Position numbers and translations under genes: made by a program. A DNA stretch of 64,000 nucleotides. Origin: Oscillospiraceae bacterium. GTDB taxonomy: Bacteria > Bacillota_A > Clostridia > Oscillospirales > Ruminococcaceae. Shown here piece by piece: positions 19,445-27,144 of the stretch (its first letter is position 1; each line of letters starts with the position of its first letter). The DNA lies in assembly GCA_017829075.1 (NCBI GenBank), contig JAGAJA010000074.1:45723-109722 (forward strand), read 5' to 3'. The notes under the pieces were generated by a model. That model was given only the letters and a program-made list of their open reading frames with translations. It made no database searches and had not been told where the DNA came from.

Positions 19445-20719
19445 ATGGAAATATTTGTTGATACCTTACAGTCGCTGGCTGTAAAATCCGGCTTTGCTGG
19501 ATTCGGCGCTGGCGACGGATACCTGAACATCATAATGATCCTCATTTCTTTCGTACTGTTCTATCTTGCTATAAAAAAGCAGTACGAGCCGCTGCTGATG
19601 CTTCCTATTGCATTCGGTATGCTGTTGACTAACCTCCCGTTCAGCGGACTATATCACGCTGAACTGTGGAATCCGGCAACTAACCCCTACTTCGCACCGG
19701 AATATGTCGAGGAGGGCATGAATGTCCTTGTCACCTACACAAAGGAAGTCAGCCTTGACTATGGAAAGGTTCTTCACGAGGGCGGTCTTCTGGATATGCT
19801 GTATCTCGGCGTTAAGCTTGGTATCTATCCTCCGATCATCTTCCTCGGAATCGGCGCTATGACCGACTTTGGTCCGCTGATCGCTAACCCGAAGAGCTTC
19901 CTGCTCGGAGCTGCCGCACAGGGCGGTATCTTCTTCACATTCCTCGGCGCATGCCTTATCAATATGACAGGTCTTGGCGATGGCTTCAGCCTGAAGCAGG
20001 CAGCGTCTATCGCGATCATTGGCGGTGCGGACGGTCCTACGGCTATATTCCTCACATCAAAGCTTGCTCCTGAGCTGCTTGGTTCTATCGCAGTTGCGGC
20101 TTATTCCTACATGGCTCTCGTGCCGGTAATTCAGCCGCCTATCATGAAGCTTCTCACCACCGAAAAGGAGCGTTCCGTCAAGATGGGTCAGCTCCGTCAG
20201 GTATCCAAGCTGGAGAAGATCGTGTTCCCGATTGCGGTTACGGTTATCGTATCTCTCATCGTTCCGGACGCGGCTTCACTGGTTGGTATGCTGATGCTCG
20301 GCAACCTGATGAAAGAATCCGGAGTATGCGAAAGACTTGTCAAGACTGCGTCCGGTGAGCTGATGAATATTATTACGATATTCCTCGGTGTGACCGTCGG
20401 AGCTACCGCAGTTGCTCAGAACTTCCTCAAGGTTGAAACCCTCATGATCATTGCGCTCGGCCTTATCGCTTTCTGCGTAGGTACAGCCTGTGGCGTACTG
20501 CTCGGCAAGCTCATGTACCTGCTTTCCGGCGGCAAGATCAACCCGCTTATCGGTTCTGCCGGCGTATCCGCAGTTCCTATGGCGGCGCGTGTTTCACAGA
20601 AGGTCGGTCAGGAATCCAACCCCTCCAACTTCCTGCTCATGCACGCAATGGGTCCGAACGTTGCAGGCGTTATCGGCTCCGCAGTTGCGGCGGGCGTTCT
20701 CCTGAGCGTTCTTGGATAA
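19445..20719 (+). CDS. oadB: Sodium ion-translocating decarboxylase beta subunit
   Basis: This 424-residue polytopic membrane protein couples decarboxylation of a biotin-bound carboxyl group to sodium export. Family features include 'GVKLGIYPPIIFLGIGAMTDFGPLIANP', the conserved 'SIAIIGGADGPTAIFLTSKLAP' with its key Asp near residue 200, and 'NPLIGSAGVSAVPMAARVSQKVGQESNPSNFLLMHAMGPNVAGVIGSA' near the end (read in pieces). Length is normal. The biotin carrier and carboxyltransferase (alpha) subunits are not in this window, so the substrate acid cannot be assigned. Confidence 0.92.
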   Translation: MEIFVDTLQSLAVKSGFAGFGAGDGYLNIIMILISFVLFYLAIKKQYEPLLMLPIAFGMLLTNLPFSGLYHAELWNPATNPYFAPEYVEEGMNVLVTYTKEVSLDYGKVLHEGGLLDMLYLGVKLGIYPPIIFLGIGAMTDFGPLIANPKSFLLGAAAQGGIFFTFLGACLINMTGLGDGFSLKQAASIAIIGGADGPTAIFLTSKLAPELLGSIAVAAYSYMALVPVIQPPIMKLLTTEKERSVKMGQLRQVSKLEKIVFPIAVTVIVSLIVPDAASLVGMLMLGNLMKESGVCERLVKTASGELMNIITIFLGVTVGATAVAQNFLKVETLMIIALGLIAFCVGTACGVLLGKLMYLLSGGKINPLIGSAGVSAVPMAARVSQKVGQESNPSNFLLMHAMGPNVAGVIGSAVAAGVLLSVLG

Positions 20720-20729
20720 ATCGAACACT

Positions 20730-20760
20730 AAAGGCGGTCAGCATTTGACCGCCTTTTTTT
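20730..20760 (+). terminator. Rho-independent terminator after oadB
   Basis: AAAGGCGGTCA pairs with TGACCGCCTTT around a short GCATT loop and runs into a long T tract. Confidence 0.92.
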
Positions 20761-20791
20761 ACAGTTTTTTTGAGTTACATTGCGAAATATA

Positions 20792-20820
20792 TTGAAAAAA
20801 AGCTCGGATTTTGATATAAT
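20792..20820 (+). promoter_or_regulatory. Promoter upstream of hairpin repeat A and pyrB
   Basis: TTGAAA (20792-20797) and TATAAT (20815-20820) have a 17-base spacer. Transcription from here would run through repeat A, giving pyrB a 5' leader of roughly 230 bases. A second possible -10 (TATAAT, 21028-21033) lies just before the pyrB ribosome site but has a poorly spaced -35. Confidence 0.65.
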
Positions 20821-20833
20821 ACTAATATCAAAT

Positions 20834-21016
20834 CTTCTTATAGACTTTGTTTATAAGAAGATGCCGACGAATCGGCGGCTGTCAAAACCAATGGTTTTGA
20901 CAAGATTAGCAGCGAAACGTCGCTTTCGCTCCTTATTCATTGAACGGCTTTTCAGCGGCTACGCCGCTCCAACCGCTATGCGGTTGGTTCACCCTATAGA
21001 CTTGTCAATAGGGTGA
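20834..21016 (+). repeat. Hairpin-rich interspersed repeat A (pyrB leader)
   Basis: This gene-free stretch is a string of inverted repeats: 20834-20860 (CTTCTTATA/TATAAGAAG), 20881-20901 (GTCAAAACC/GGTTTTGAC), 20954-20968 (AGCGGC/GCCGCT), 20971-20985 (AACCGC/GCGGTT) and 20990-21016 (CACCCTA/TAGGGTG). The last four recur, in the same order and with compensating changes, in repeat B at 22488-22605. It may be a mobile REP/MITE-like element or a structured leader. The short open frames inside it are not genes. Confidence 0.8.
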
Positions 21017-21059
21017 AATGAAAATAGTATAATATAAAAAAACAGGAAAGGTGATAAAC

Positions 21060-22142
21060 TTGAACCAGAAATTCAATCATCTCATAGACATGGACGATTA
21101 CAGCGTTTCCCAGTGGAACGCAATGATACGGCTCGCTCAGGATATTATGGAGCGTCCGGAAAGCTACGCGGACAAATGCCGGGGGAAGATAATGGCAACG
21201 CTGTTCTATGAGCCGTCAACCCGCACCCAGATGAGTTTTCAGGCAGCGATGATAAGGCTCGGCGGCAGCATTATCGGCTTTGATAATCCGGGAAATTCCT
21301 CAGTGGCAAAGGGCGAAAATCTGAAAGACACAATAAAGATCGTCAGCAGCTACTCAGACATTCTGGTAATGCGCCATAGTCAGGAGGGTTCTGCAAGAGC
21401 CGCAGCGCTTTCAGCGGAATGTCCGGTGATAAATGCCGGGGACGGAGGTCATCTCCACCCAACCCAGACCCTCACCGACCTGCTTACGCTGAAAACTGAG
21501 CTGGGACGGCTGGACGGGCTGACTGTCGGACTCTGCGGCGACCTTAAGTACGGAAGAACGGTGCATTCTATCCTCAAGGCGCTTTCCTGTTACAAAAACA
21601 ATAAATTCGTGCTGATCTCTACTCCGTCGCTTGCTCTGCCGGGGTACATCAAGGACGTGCTTCAGGCGCGGGGCTGCGAGTTTCGGGAGGTTGCTACGAT
21701 AGAAGAGGCTCTGCCGGAGCTTGATATGTTGTACATGACGAGAATTCAGCGGGAGCGGTTCGACAGCGATGAGGAATACCAGCGTCAGAAAGGAATTTAT
21801 GTACTGACAAAGGAAAAAATGCGGCTCGCGAAAAAGGATATGATAGTCATGCACCCGCTTCCGAGGGTGAACGAGATCGAGGTTGACGTTGACGAGGATC
21901 CCCGTGCGGCTTACTTCCGTCAAGCAAAGTGCGGAATGTATGTCAGAATGGCGCTGATACTTACAACGCTGAATAACCAGCTTACAGCAAATCCGCTGCT
22001 GGTGGGAGTTACACACCGCGACTGCCGCTGTACAAATCCCAAGTGCATTACTCAGACGGAGGAATATCTGCCGCACAGCTTCAGGAAGTACGGTGATATG
22101 ATGATCTGCGAGTATTGCGATGAGAGAGTGCTTTTGAAGTAA
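21060..22142 (+). CDS. pyrB: Aspartate carbamoyltransferase with C-terminal zinc-ribbon extension
   Basis: PyrB makes carbamoyl-aspartate, the committed step of pyrimidine synthesis. The carbamoyl-phosphate loop 'FYEPSTRTQMSF' (near residue 50), 'HPTQTLTDLLTL' and 'VMHPLPRVNEIEVDVD' are all present. The catalytic domain ends near residue 310. About 50 further residues carry four cysteines ('TNPKCITQ' with a preceding Cys, and 'CEYCDERV'), like the zinc domain of the PyrI regulatory subunit. The start is probably TTG at 21060 (AGGAAAGG 9 bases before) rather than GTG at 21051. Confidence 0.92.
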   Translation: MNQKFNHLIDMDDYSVSQWNAMIRLAQDIMERPESYADKCRGKIMATLFYEPSTRTQMSFQAAMIRLGGSIIGFDNPGNSSVAKGENLKDTIKIVSSYSDILVMRHSQEGSARAAALSAECPVINAGDGGHLHPTQTLTDLLTLKTELGRLDGLTVGLCGDLKYGRTVHSILKALSCYKNNKFVLISTPSLALPGYIKDVLQARGCEFREVATIEEALPELDMLYMTRIQRERFDSDEEYQRQKGIYVLTKEKMRLAKKDMIVMHPLPRVNEIEVDVDEDPRAAYFRQAKCGMYVRMALILTTLNNQLTANPLLVGVTHRDCRCTNPKCITQTEEYLPHSFRKYGDMMICEYCDERVLLK

Positions 22143-22150
22143 TAATTCGC

Positions 22151-22188
22151 GCCGCTCCTGAATTTTCAGGGGCGGCATTGACTTTTTA
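22151..22188 (+). terminator. Rho-independent terminator after pyrB
   Basis: GCCGCTCCTGA pairs with TCAGGGGCGGC (one G-T pair) around an ATTT loop (22151-22176), followed by a broken T tract. Its tail also contains the -35 box of the next promoter. Confidence 0.8.
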
Positions 22189-22206
22189 TGCGGTTTGTGG
22201 TAGTAT
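22178..22206 (+). promoter_or_regulatory. Possible promoter upstream of repeat B and the acetyltransferase
   Basis: TTGACT (22178-22183) and TAGTAT (22201-22206) have a 17-base spacer. The -10 box is weak and the -35 box overlaps the terminator tail. The placement just before a hairpin repeat mirrors the pyrB upstream region. Confidence 0.45.
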
Positions 22207-22231
22207 TAAATCTGTAATACTAATTCTTAAT

Positions 22232-22605
22232 CACATTATAGACAAAGTCTATAATGTGAGCCGCCTGCAAGGCGGATTCAGACCGGCGAAAAAGTCCCGT
22301 TGGGACTTTTCCGCCGACCCCCCGCCCGGCGCGCACGGTTGGGCGGCATGGCCGCCAAACCGCACACTTGTGCGGATAGAAGTGTATTTTGCCCCGGCAG
22401 AGCTGGGGCAAAAAACGGATTTCAAAAGCCCGCTTCGCGGGCAAAACTGAGTTTTTCGACAAGCTGGAGCCTCCTGCAAGGCGGCTAGTCAAAACCTTTG
22501 GTTTTGACAGAATCAGTATTGAACGGCTTTCCTGCGGCTTCGCCGCTCCAACCGCCATGGCGGTTGGTTCAACCTATAGACAAAGCCTATATGTTGATCA
22601 GGAAA
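22232..22605 (+). repeat. Hairpin-rich interspersed repeat B (longer version of repeat A)
   Basis: About 375 gene-free bases of consecutive palindromes: 22232-22258 (CACATTATAGAC/GTCTATAATGTG, perfect 12-bp arms), 22261-22275 (CCGCCT/AGGCGG), 22288-22311 (GAAAAGTCCC-type arms), a GC-rich middle, 22475-22484 (CCTGCAAGG again), 22488-22508 (GTCAAAACC/GGTTTTGAC), and then AGCGG- and AACCGCC-type arms that match repeat A. Compared with A it has about 190 extra bases between its first hairpin and the shared block. It ends 30 bases before the acetyltransferase ATG. Open frames here (for example 22178-22450) have no ribosome site or protein-like character. Confidence 0.8.
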
Positions 22606-22634
22606 TAGTATAAATCATTACATGGGGTGATCAT

Positions 22635-23198
22635 ATGGAGCATATAAAAATAAGAAAAGCTGAATTAAGTGATACTGAGCAGATTTTGGAGATCTACTCT
22701 TATTACGTCAGGAATACTGCGATAACATTTGAATATGACGTTCCGGACAAGGAGGAGTTTCAGGAGAGGATCAGGAAGATCTCCGGGAGATATCCATATC
22801 TTGTTGCAGAACAGGACGGCAGGATAGTCGGCTATGCCTACGCAGGTACATTCAAGGACAGGAAAGCCTACGACTGGGCTGTTGAGATGACCGTTTATGT
22901 AGATAAGGACTGCCGGAAAGGCGGTATCGGCAAAAAGCTGTATGAACAGATAGAGAAGATCCTAAAGCAAATGGGAATAACAAATCTCTACGCCTGCATT
23001 GGAGTTCCCGAAGTTGAGGACGAATACCTGACAAGAAACAGCATTGAGTTTCACGAGCATCTCGGATTTAAGCAGGTTGGTGAATTTCATAACTGCGGAT
23101 ACAAGTTTGACCGTTGGTATAATATGGTGTGGGCAGAGAAAATCATCGGAGAACACCGCAGCGGGCAGGCAGACATTATAAATTTCAATGAACTGTAA
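22635..23198 (+). CDS. GNAT acetyltransferase, phosphinothricin acetyltransferase-like
   Basis: This 187-residue protein has the GNAT fold: 'IRKAELSDTEQILEIYSYYV' at the N-terminus, and the acetyl-CoA loop near residues 92-102 ('KDCRKGGIGKKLY', an R/Q-x-x-G-x-G/A-type motif). The C-terminal 'FHEHLGFKQVGEFHNCGYKFDRWYNMVW' is typical of the Pat/Bar group that acetylates phosphinothricin or amino-acid-like amines. The natural substrate is unknown. Codon use is more AT-rich than in the neighbouring genes, and it sits alone behind repeat B, so recent acquisition is possible. Confidence 0.85.
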   Translation: MEHIKIRKAELSDTEQILEIYSYYVRNTAITFEYDVPDKEEFQERIRKISGRYPYLVAEQDGRIVGYAYAGTFKDRKAYDWAVEMTVYVDKDCRKGGIGKKLYEQIEKILKQMGITNLYACIGVPEVEDEYLTRNSIEFHEHLGFKQVGEFHNCGYKFDRWYNMVWAEKIIGEHRSGQADIINFNEL

Positions 23199-23227
23199 GC
23201 GCTGACCGCGCAGGAGGCGAAGAAACT

Positions 23228-24316
23228 ATGGTAAAGGAACGTACTGTTTTTGAAAAATACCGCAGTGAGCGTAGCGGAGAGCTTGCGATCGCCTGCTGCA
23301 TAACCAGACATTCAGTGAGCGCGGTTCTGTACGATATGGCTTTGGACAGACGGTATGCCCGGTGCGTTCAGTTCGGAATGACTGTAAGCCCGGACAACGC
23401 TGTGGCTTCTGTCGGAGGCGTGATACTGCGGCTGATGAGGGAGAGCGGAACTGCCGGAAACGTGGTAAAGAAGCTGGGTTTTGCAGCTCCGGCGGATATC
23501 ACGATGCTGATCGAGGAGATGATTTCTCCGACGGATTTGTTTCTGCCGCCGGACGTGGAGCTTGTTATTCTGCCGATGATAACCGCTGCTCTGGGCGGCG
23601 ATTTCACCGCGGTTCTTGCGGCGGCAATGCAACAGGAGGGCAGTGTGCTGGCGGCGGACATTACCGGGGGATTTAGGGCGGCGGCTTGTTCTGCGGACGG
23701 AATGAAATATATGTTCCTGCCGTTGAAGGGCGGACTGGACGGCTGCGGACTGGAAAGCGGAATGCCGCTGGAGACCGGCGCGATAGACGAGCTTAGCCGG
23801 GATCCGGACGGCACTCTTTGTTACAGCGTTATCGGCGACGGCGACAGCATGGGCATTTCCGCGCCGGCGGCGGTGAATGCGGTTAAGATCATGCTGGACT
23901 GCGGCGTTATCGACCGGGACGGAATCATGACTGACCGGGATCTGTTCTACATCGGCGAGGACTACTACATTTCACAGCAGGACGTGAGGGCAGTGCAGTC
24001 GGACAAGGCAGCCTGCCGTGCGGCTCTGGAGCTGTTCGGGCGGGAATGCGGCAGAACCAGCCGGGCGATTATTTCAGGAGAAGCATTCGGCTCTGAGCGT
24101 GGCGCGGGGCTTATGGCGGAGCTTGGCGCAGTTCCGGAGGGTCTTGCTGAGAAGTACGGCTGGAACAGATGTCCCGGTGAACAGGGACTTATCGCCTGTC
24201 TTACAGATCCCAAGCTGCTTGACAGGCTTGAAACGCTTTGCGGAGGCGCGGAGGACGTTTCAGAGCGGATAAGCCGGGATTTCAACGAATTGTACATAAA
24301 AAATCTGGGATTTTAG
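23228..24316 (+). CDS. ASKHA-domain protein related to corrinoid-activator RACo, lacking ferredoxin domain
   Basis: The 362-residue protein has glycine-rich phosphate-type loops and the segment 'ISQQDVRAVQSDKAACRAALELF' (near residue 250). This strongly resembles the ASKHA nucleotide-binding domain of RACo/DUF4445 proteins, which reactivate corrinoid proteins with ATP. Those proteins carry an N-terminal 2Fe-2S domain; here the protein begins directly with the ASKHA-like part and shows no CxxxxCxxC cluster. No corrinoid methyltransferase gene is nearby. The function is therefore open: nucleotide binding is likely, redox activation is not evident. Confidence 0.62.
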   Translation: MVKERTVFEKYRSERSGELAIACCITRHSVSAVLYDMALDRRYARCVQFGMTVSPDNAVASVGGVILRLMRESGTAGNVVKKLGFAAPADITMLIEEMISPTDLFLPPDVELVILPMITAALGGDFTAVLAAAMQQEGSVLAADITGGFRAAACSADGMKYMFLPLKGGLDGCGLESGMPLETGAIDELSRDPDGTLCYSVIGDGDSMGISAPAAVNAVKIMLDCGVIDRDGIMTDRDLFYIGEDYYISQQDVRAVQSDKAACRAALELFGRECGRTSRAIISGEAFGSERGAGLMAELGAVPEGLAEKYGWNRCPGEQGLIACLTDPKLLDRLETLCGGAEDVSERISRDFNELYIKNLGF

Positions 24317-24349
24317 GCGAATTTGTATGAAATTATCTCAAAAAAGCAC

Positions 24350-24378
24350 TTGATTTTTTGCTTTAAAGATGGTATAAT
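24350..24378 (+). promoter_or_regulatory. Promoter of the L19-signal peptidase operon
   Basis: TTGATT (24350-24355) and TATAAT (24373-24378) have a 17-base spacer and are followed by a structured leader of about 180 bases before rplS. Confidence 0.82.
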
Positions 24379-24381
24379 ATT

Positions 24382-24560
24382 AAAGCATTTAGTATCCGTT
24401 ATTCTGTCTTGCGCAGGATAATGTGTGTTAATGCGCGGCGTTAAGCCAAACATTAAAAACGGATAGTCCGCTGTTATCAGGGCTGGGTGAAATCCCAATA
24501 CGCTCTGGCGCTTTTGCGCTCGAATAGGTCGGTATCAAGAATATCCGAAAAATCAGGAGG
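24382..24560 (+). promoter_or_regulatory. Structured 5' leader of rplS (L19-leader-like)
   Basis: The transcript between the promoter and the rplS ribosome site (AGGAGGAAA at 24556) contains several complementary segments. One is a long-range pair between TATCCGT (24400-24406) and ACGGATA (24460-24466); others are a GTCTTGCGCAGGATAATG-type arm and CTCTGGCGCTTTTGCGCTCG near 24502-24521. Firmicutes often control L19 through a leader RNA at this place. I infer an autoregulatory leader from position and folding potential; I could not match it to the Rfam model. Confidence 0.5.
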
Positions 24561-24566
24561 AAAAAC

Positions 24567-24908
24567 ATGGACGCATTAAAACTCATTGAGCAGAGCAGCA
24601 TGAAGGCTGAGGCTCCCGTGATCGAGGTCGGCGATCTCGTTAAGGTTCACGTAAGAATCAAGGAAGGCGAGAAGTTCCGTATTCAGGTATTTGAGGGAAC
24701 TGTTATCGCTAAGAAGCACGGCGGCATCAACGAAACCTTTACTGTAAGACGTGTTGCACACGGCGTAGGCATCGAGAGAGTATTCCCGCTGCACTCACCG
24801 ACAGTTGAAAAGGTTGAGCTTGTCAGAAACGGTAAGGTTCGCAGAGCTAAGCTCTACTATCTCCGTGACAGAGTCGGCAAGGCTGCTAAGGTTAAGTCCA
24901 AGGTTTGA
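24567..24908 (+). CDS. rplS: 50S ribosomal protein L19
   Basis: L19 lies at the interface of the two ribosomal subunits. The 113-residue protein has the family core '[41 protein letters not shown]' (read in segments) and the signature '[42 protein letters not shown]'. Length is standard. A strong AGGAGG site precedes the ATG. Codon use is strongly biased, as expected for a highly expressed gene. It opens the rplS-lepB-ylqF-rnhB-yraN cluster, a conserved Firmicute neighbourhood. Confidence 0.97.
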   Translation: MDALKLIEQSSMKAEAPVIEVGDLVKVHVRIKEGEKFRIQVFEGTVIAKKHGGINETFTVRRVAHGVGIERVFPLHSPTVEKVELVRNGKVRRAKLYYLRDRVGKAAKVKSKV

Positions 24909-24990
24909 TCTGAGATCAGACCGATCCCCCATTCACGCAACGCTCCGCTTCGGCGGGGCTTAGTGTGGATATTGAGAAAGAGTATGTGCA

Positions 24991-25656
24991 ATGTCTGAAA
25001 ACGAGAATCTGGAAGAGCTGAACACACAGGAGAGCGCTGTTTCCGAACCCGAAAAGCCCAAGAAAAATGGCAAGAAAGAGGAAGATCCGCAGAAGCCTTT
25101 TTCCGGCGCGCTGGAATGGGCGGGAAGTCTTGTGTACGCGGTTCTTGCAATGCTGCTGTTAAATCTGTTCGTGTTCCGGTCGATCACTGTTGACGGCGAG
25201 TCGATGATGAATACGCTTCAGGATCAGGACAGGGTGCTTTCCACAAACTTCTTCTATACGCCGCAGAGGGGCGATATCGTAGTCCTTCAGGCGGATAAGG
25301 TTCAGAATCAGAACACCAGAAAGTACGGAGAGCCGATAATCAAGCGCGTTATCGCACTTGCTGGCGATACGATCAAGTTTGATTTCGAGAACGGCGAGGT
25401 TTATCTCAAAAAGGCAGGCGAGCAGGAGTTCGAGCTGCTTGAGGAGGACTACATCGCTGCCCCGACGCTCGCTTCGGAGGACAGACATTCCGGTGAGGAG
25501 CATATCGTTCCGGAAAACTGCGTTTTCGTAATGGGCGACAACAGAAACAGATCCCTCGACAGCCGCAGCCTTTATATCGGCGACGTTGACACAGATTTGA
25601 TTATGGGAAGGGCGTTTGTGCGCCTGTTCCCGATTGATAAGTTTACTTTGCTATGA
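24991..25656 (+). CDS. lepB: Signal peptidase I
   Basis: This membrane-bound serine protease removes signal peptides from Sec and Tat substrates. The 221-residue protein has a charged cytoplasmic N-terminus, one transmembrane segment (about residues 38-60), the catalytic Ser in 'VDGESMMNTL' (near residue 70) and the catalytic Lys in 'IIKRVIALAGD' (near 117). The structural box 'VFVMGDNRNRSLDSRS' (near 175) is present. It overlaps ylqF by four bases. Confidence 0.95.
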   Translation: MSENENLEELNTQESAVSEPEKPKKNGKKEEDPQKPFSGALEWAGSLVYAVLAMLLLNLFVFRSITVDGESMMNTLQDQDRVLSTNFFYTPQRGDIVVLQADKVQNQNTRKYGEPIIKRVIALAGDTIKFDFENGEVYLKKAGEQEFELLEEDYIAAPTLASEDRHSGEEHIVPENCVFVMGDNRNRSLDSRSLYIGDVDTDLIMGRAFVRLFPIDKFTLL

Positions 25657-26501
25657 ATGATGTAGGAAATATCCAGTGGTTTCCCGGTCACATGACCAAG
25701 ACCCGCCGGCTGATCGAGGCTGACCTCAAAATGGTTGACGCGGTGGTGGAGATCACGGACGCAAGAATTCCCGAAAGCAGCAGAAATCCCATTCTGGACG
25801 AGCTGGTGAGGGATAAGCCCCGCATTATTCTTATGAACAAGTGTGATTATGCGGACGACAATGCCACAAGAGCGTGGAAGCAGTTCTACGAGAAAAAGGG
25901 CATTCGCGTTCTCACCTGCGACTGCCGGAGCGGAAAGGGACTGAACCGTTTCCTGCCGGAGGTCAAGATGCTGCTGACGGAGCTGATCGAGCGCAGAAAA
26001 AAGCGCGGAATGATCGGTAAGGCGCTGCGGCTAATGGTGGTGGGAATACCGAACGTCGGCAAAAGCTCGTTCATAAACAGAATGGCGAAAACCAAGAAAA
26101 CCAAGGTGGGCGACCGACCGGGAGTTACCCGCGGAAAGCAGTGGGTTTCCATTGACAAGGACGTGGAGCTTCTGGATATGCCGGGAATACTCTGGCCGAA
26201 ATTCGACGACCAGCTTGCGGCGCAGAGGTTGGCTTTCACCGGGGCTATAAAAGACGATGTAATGGACACTGAAGCGCTTGCAAGGGCTTTGGGCGCGGTA
26301 CTCCGGGAGCAATATCCGGAGCTGCTGAACGCGCGGTACAAGCTGACCGGGGAGGAGGATATCCTGAGGGATATCGCGAGATCCCGCGGAATGCTTATTT
26401 CCGGTGGAGAGCCGGACACCGAGCGTGCGGCTGCCGCACTGCTTGACGAATACAGAGGTGGCAGAATTGGCAAGATCACCCTCGAAAGACCCGGAGTGTG
26501 A
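25653..26501 (+). CDS. ylqF: Ribosome biogenesis GTPase A (YlqF/RbgA)
   Basis: This circularly permuted GTPase is needed for late 50S subunit assembly. The 282-residue protein opens with 'NIQWFPGHMTKTRR'. It has the permuted order G4 'LMNKCDYAD', then G1 'VVGIPNVGKSSFINR', then G3 'LLDMPGILWPKF', and a C-terminal helical domain. All motifs are intact. Its start overlaps the lepB stop (ATGA) and its end overlaps rnhB, in a compact cluster with rplS, fitting a role in 50S maturation. Confidence 0.94.
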   Translation: MNDVGNIQWFPGHMTKTRRLIEADLKMVDAVVEITDARIPESSRNPILDELVRDKPRIILMNKCDYADDNATRAWKQFYEKKGIRVLTCDCRSGKGLNRFLPEVKMLLTELIERRKKRGMIGKALRLMVVGIPNVGKSSFINRMAKTKKTKVGDRPGVTRGKQWVSIDKDVELLDMPGILWPKFDDQLAAQRLAFTGAIKDDVMDTEALARALGAVLREQYPELLNARYKLTGEEDILRDIARSRGMLISGGEPDTERAAAALLDEYRGGRIGKITLERPGV

Positions 26502-27144
26502 ACAGCTCACGCTCATGGACGAACCGGAGCCGGATCTTTACGGCTTTGACAGCGATATCCGAAAGGAATACGGCGTTGTATGCGGCATTGACGAGGCAGG
26601 GAGAGGCCCTCTCGCGGGAGATGTGTTCGCGGCGGCGGTTATTCTTGACGAGGGTACGGTCATTGAGGGGATAAACGACAGCAAGAAGCTCACCGAAAAG
26701 AAGCGTGAGCTGCTGTTTGACGAGATCTGTTTAAAGGCGCGGGCTTACTGCATCGCAAGGGCGAGCGTTGAGGAGATTGAAACGCTGAACATCTTGCAGG
26801 CGGATTTCCGGGCAATGGAGAGAGCCTATAACGGGCTTGGAATTCCAGCAGGGATAGTGCTTGTGGACGGAAATCAGCTTCCTGAGATAGACGCTGAAAT
26901 GCGGTATGTCATCAAGGGCGACGCGAGATCCGCGAGTATTGCCGCCGCTTCGATACTTGCAAAGGTAGCAAGGGACAGATACATGAAGCAGATGGCGGAG
27001 ATCTATCCGCAGTACGGCTTCGAAAAGCACAAGGGGTACGGCACCAAAGCGCATTACGCGGCGGTGGAGCAGTACGGACTGTGCGAGATACACAGGAAGT
27101 CCTTCTTTAAGAAGTACTTTGAAAAGAAGGCGGCTCATGAATAG
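26467..27144 (+). CDS. rnhB: Ribonuclease HII
   Basis: RNase HII removes misincorporated ribonucleotides and RNA in RNA-DNA hybrids. The 225-residue protein shows the DEDD-type catalytic signature 'CGIDEAGRGPLAGDVFAAAV', 'INDSKKLTEKKRE', and 'SIAAASILAKVARDRYM' with the late acidic residue. The frame stays open upstream to 26404, but the likely start is TTG at 26467, preceded by AGAGGTGG; GTG at 26458 is an alternative. It overlaps ylqF by 35 bases with this start and yraN by 8. Confidence 0.93.
   Translation: MARSPSKDPECEQLTLMDEPEPDLYGFDSDIRKEYGVVCGIDEAGRGPLAGDVFAAAVILDEGTVIEGINDSKKLTEKKRELLFDEICLKARAYCIARASVEEIETLNILQADFRAMERAYNGLGIPAGIVLVDGNQLPEIDAEMRYVIKGDARSASIAAASILAKVARDRYMKQMAEIYPQYGFEKHKGYGTKAHYAAVEQYGLCEIHRKSFFKKYFEKKAAHE

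Noticed and set aside
20780..21016. 78-residue open frame in the pyrB leader
   Set aside because: It lies wholly in repeat A and begins upstream of the likely transcription start.
22178..22613. Several short open frames on both strands within repeat B
   Set aside because: They consist of palindrome translations with no ribosome sites, and matching frames are not kept in repeat A.
26404..26466. N-terminal extension of RNase HII
   Set aside because: It lies inside ylqF, its composition is ylqF read in another frame, and a ribosome site supports the TTG at 26467.
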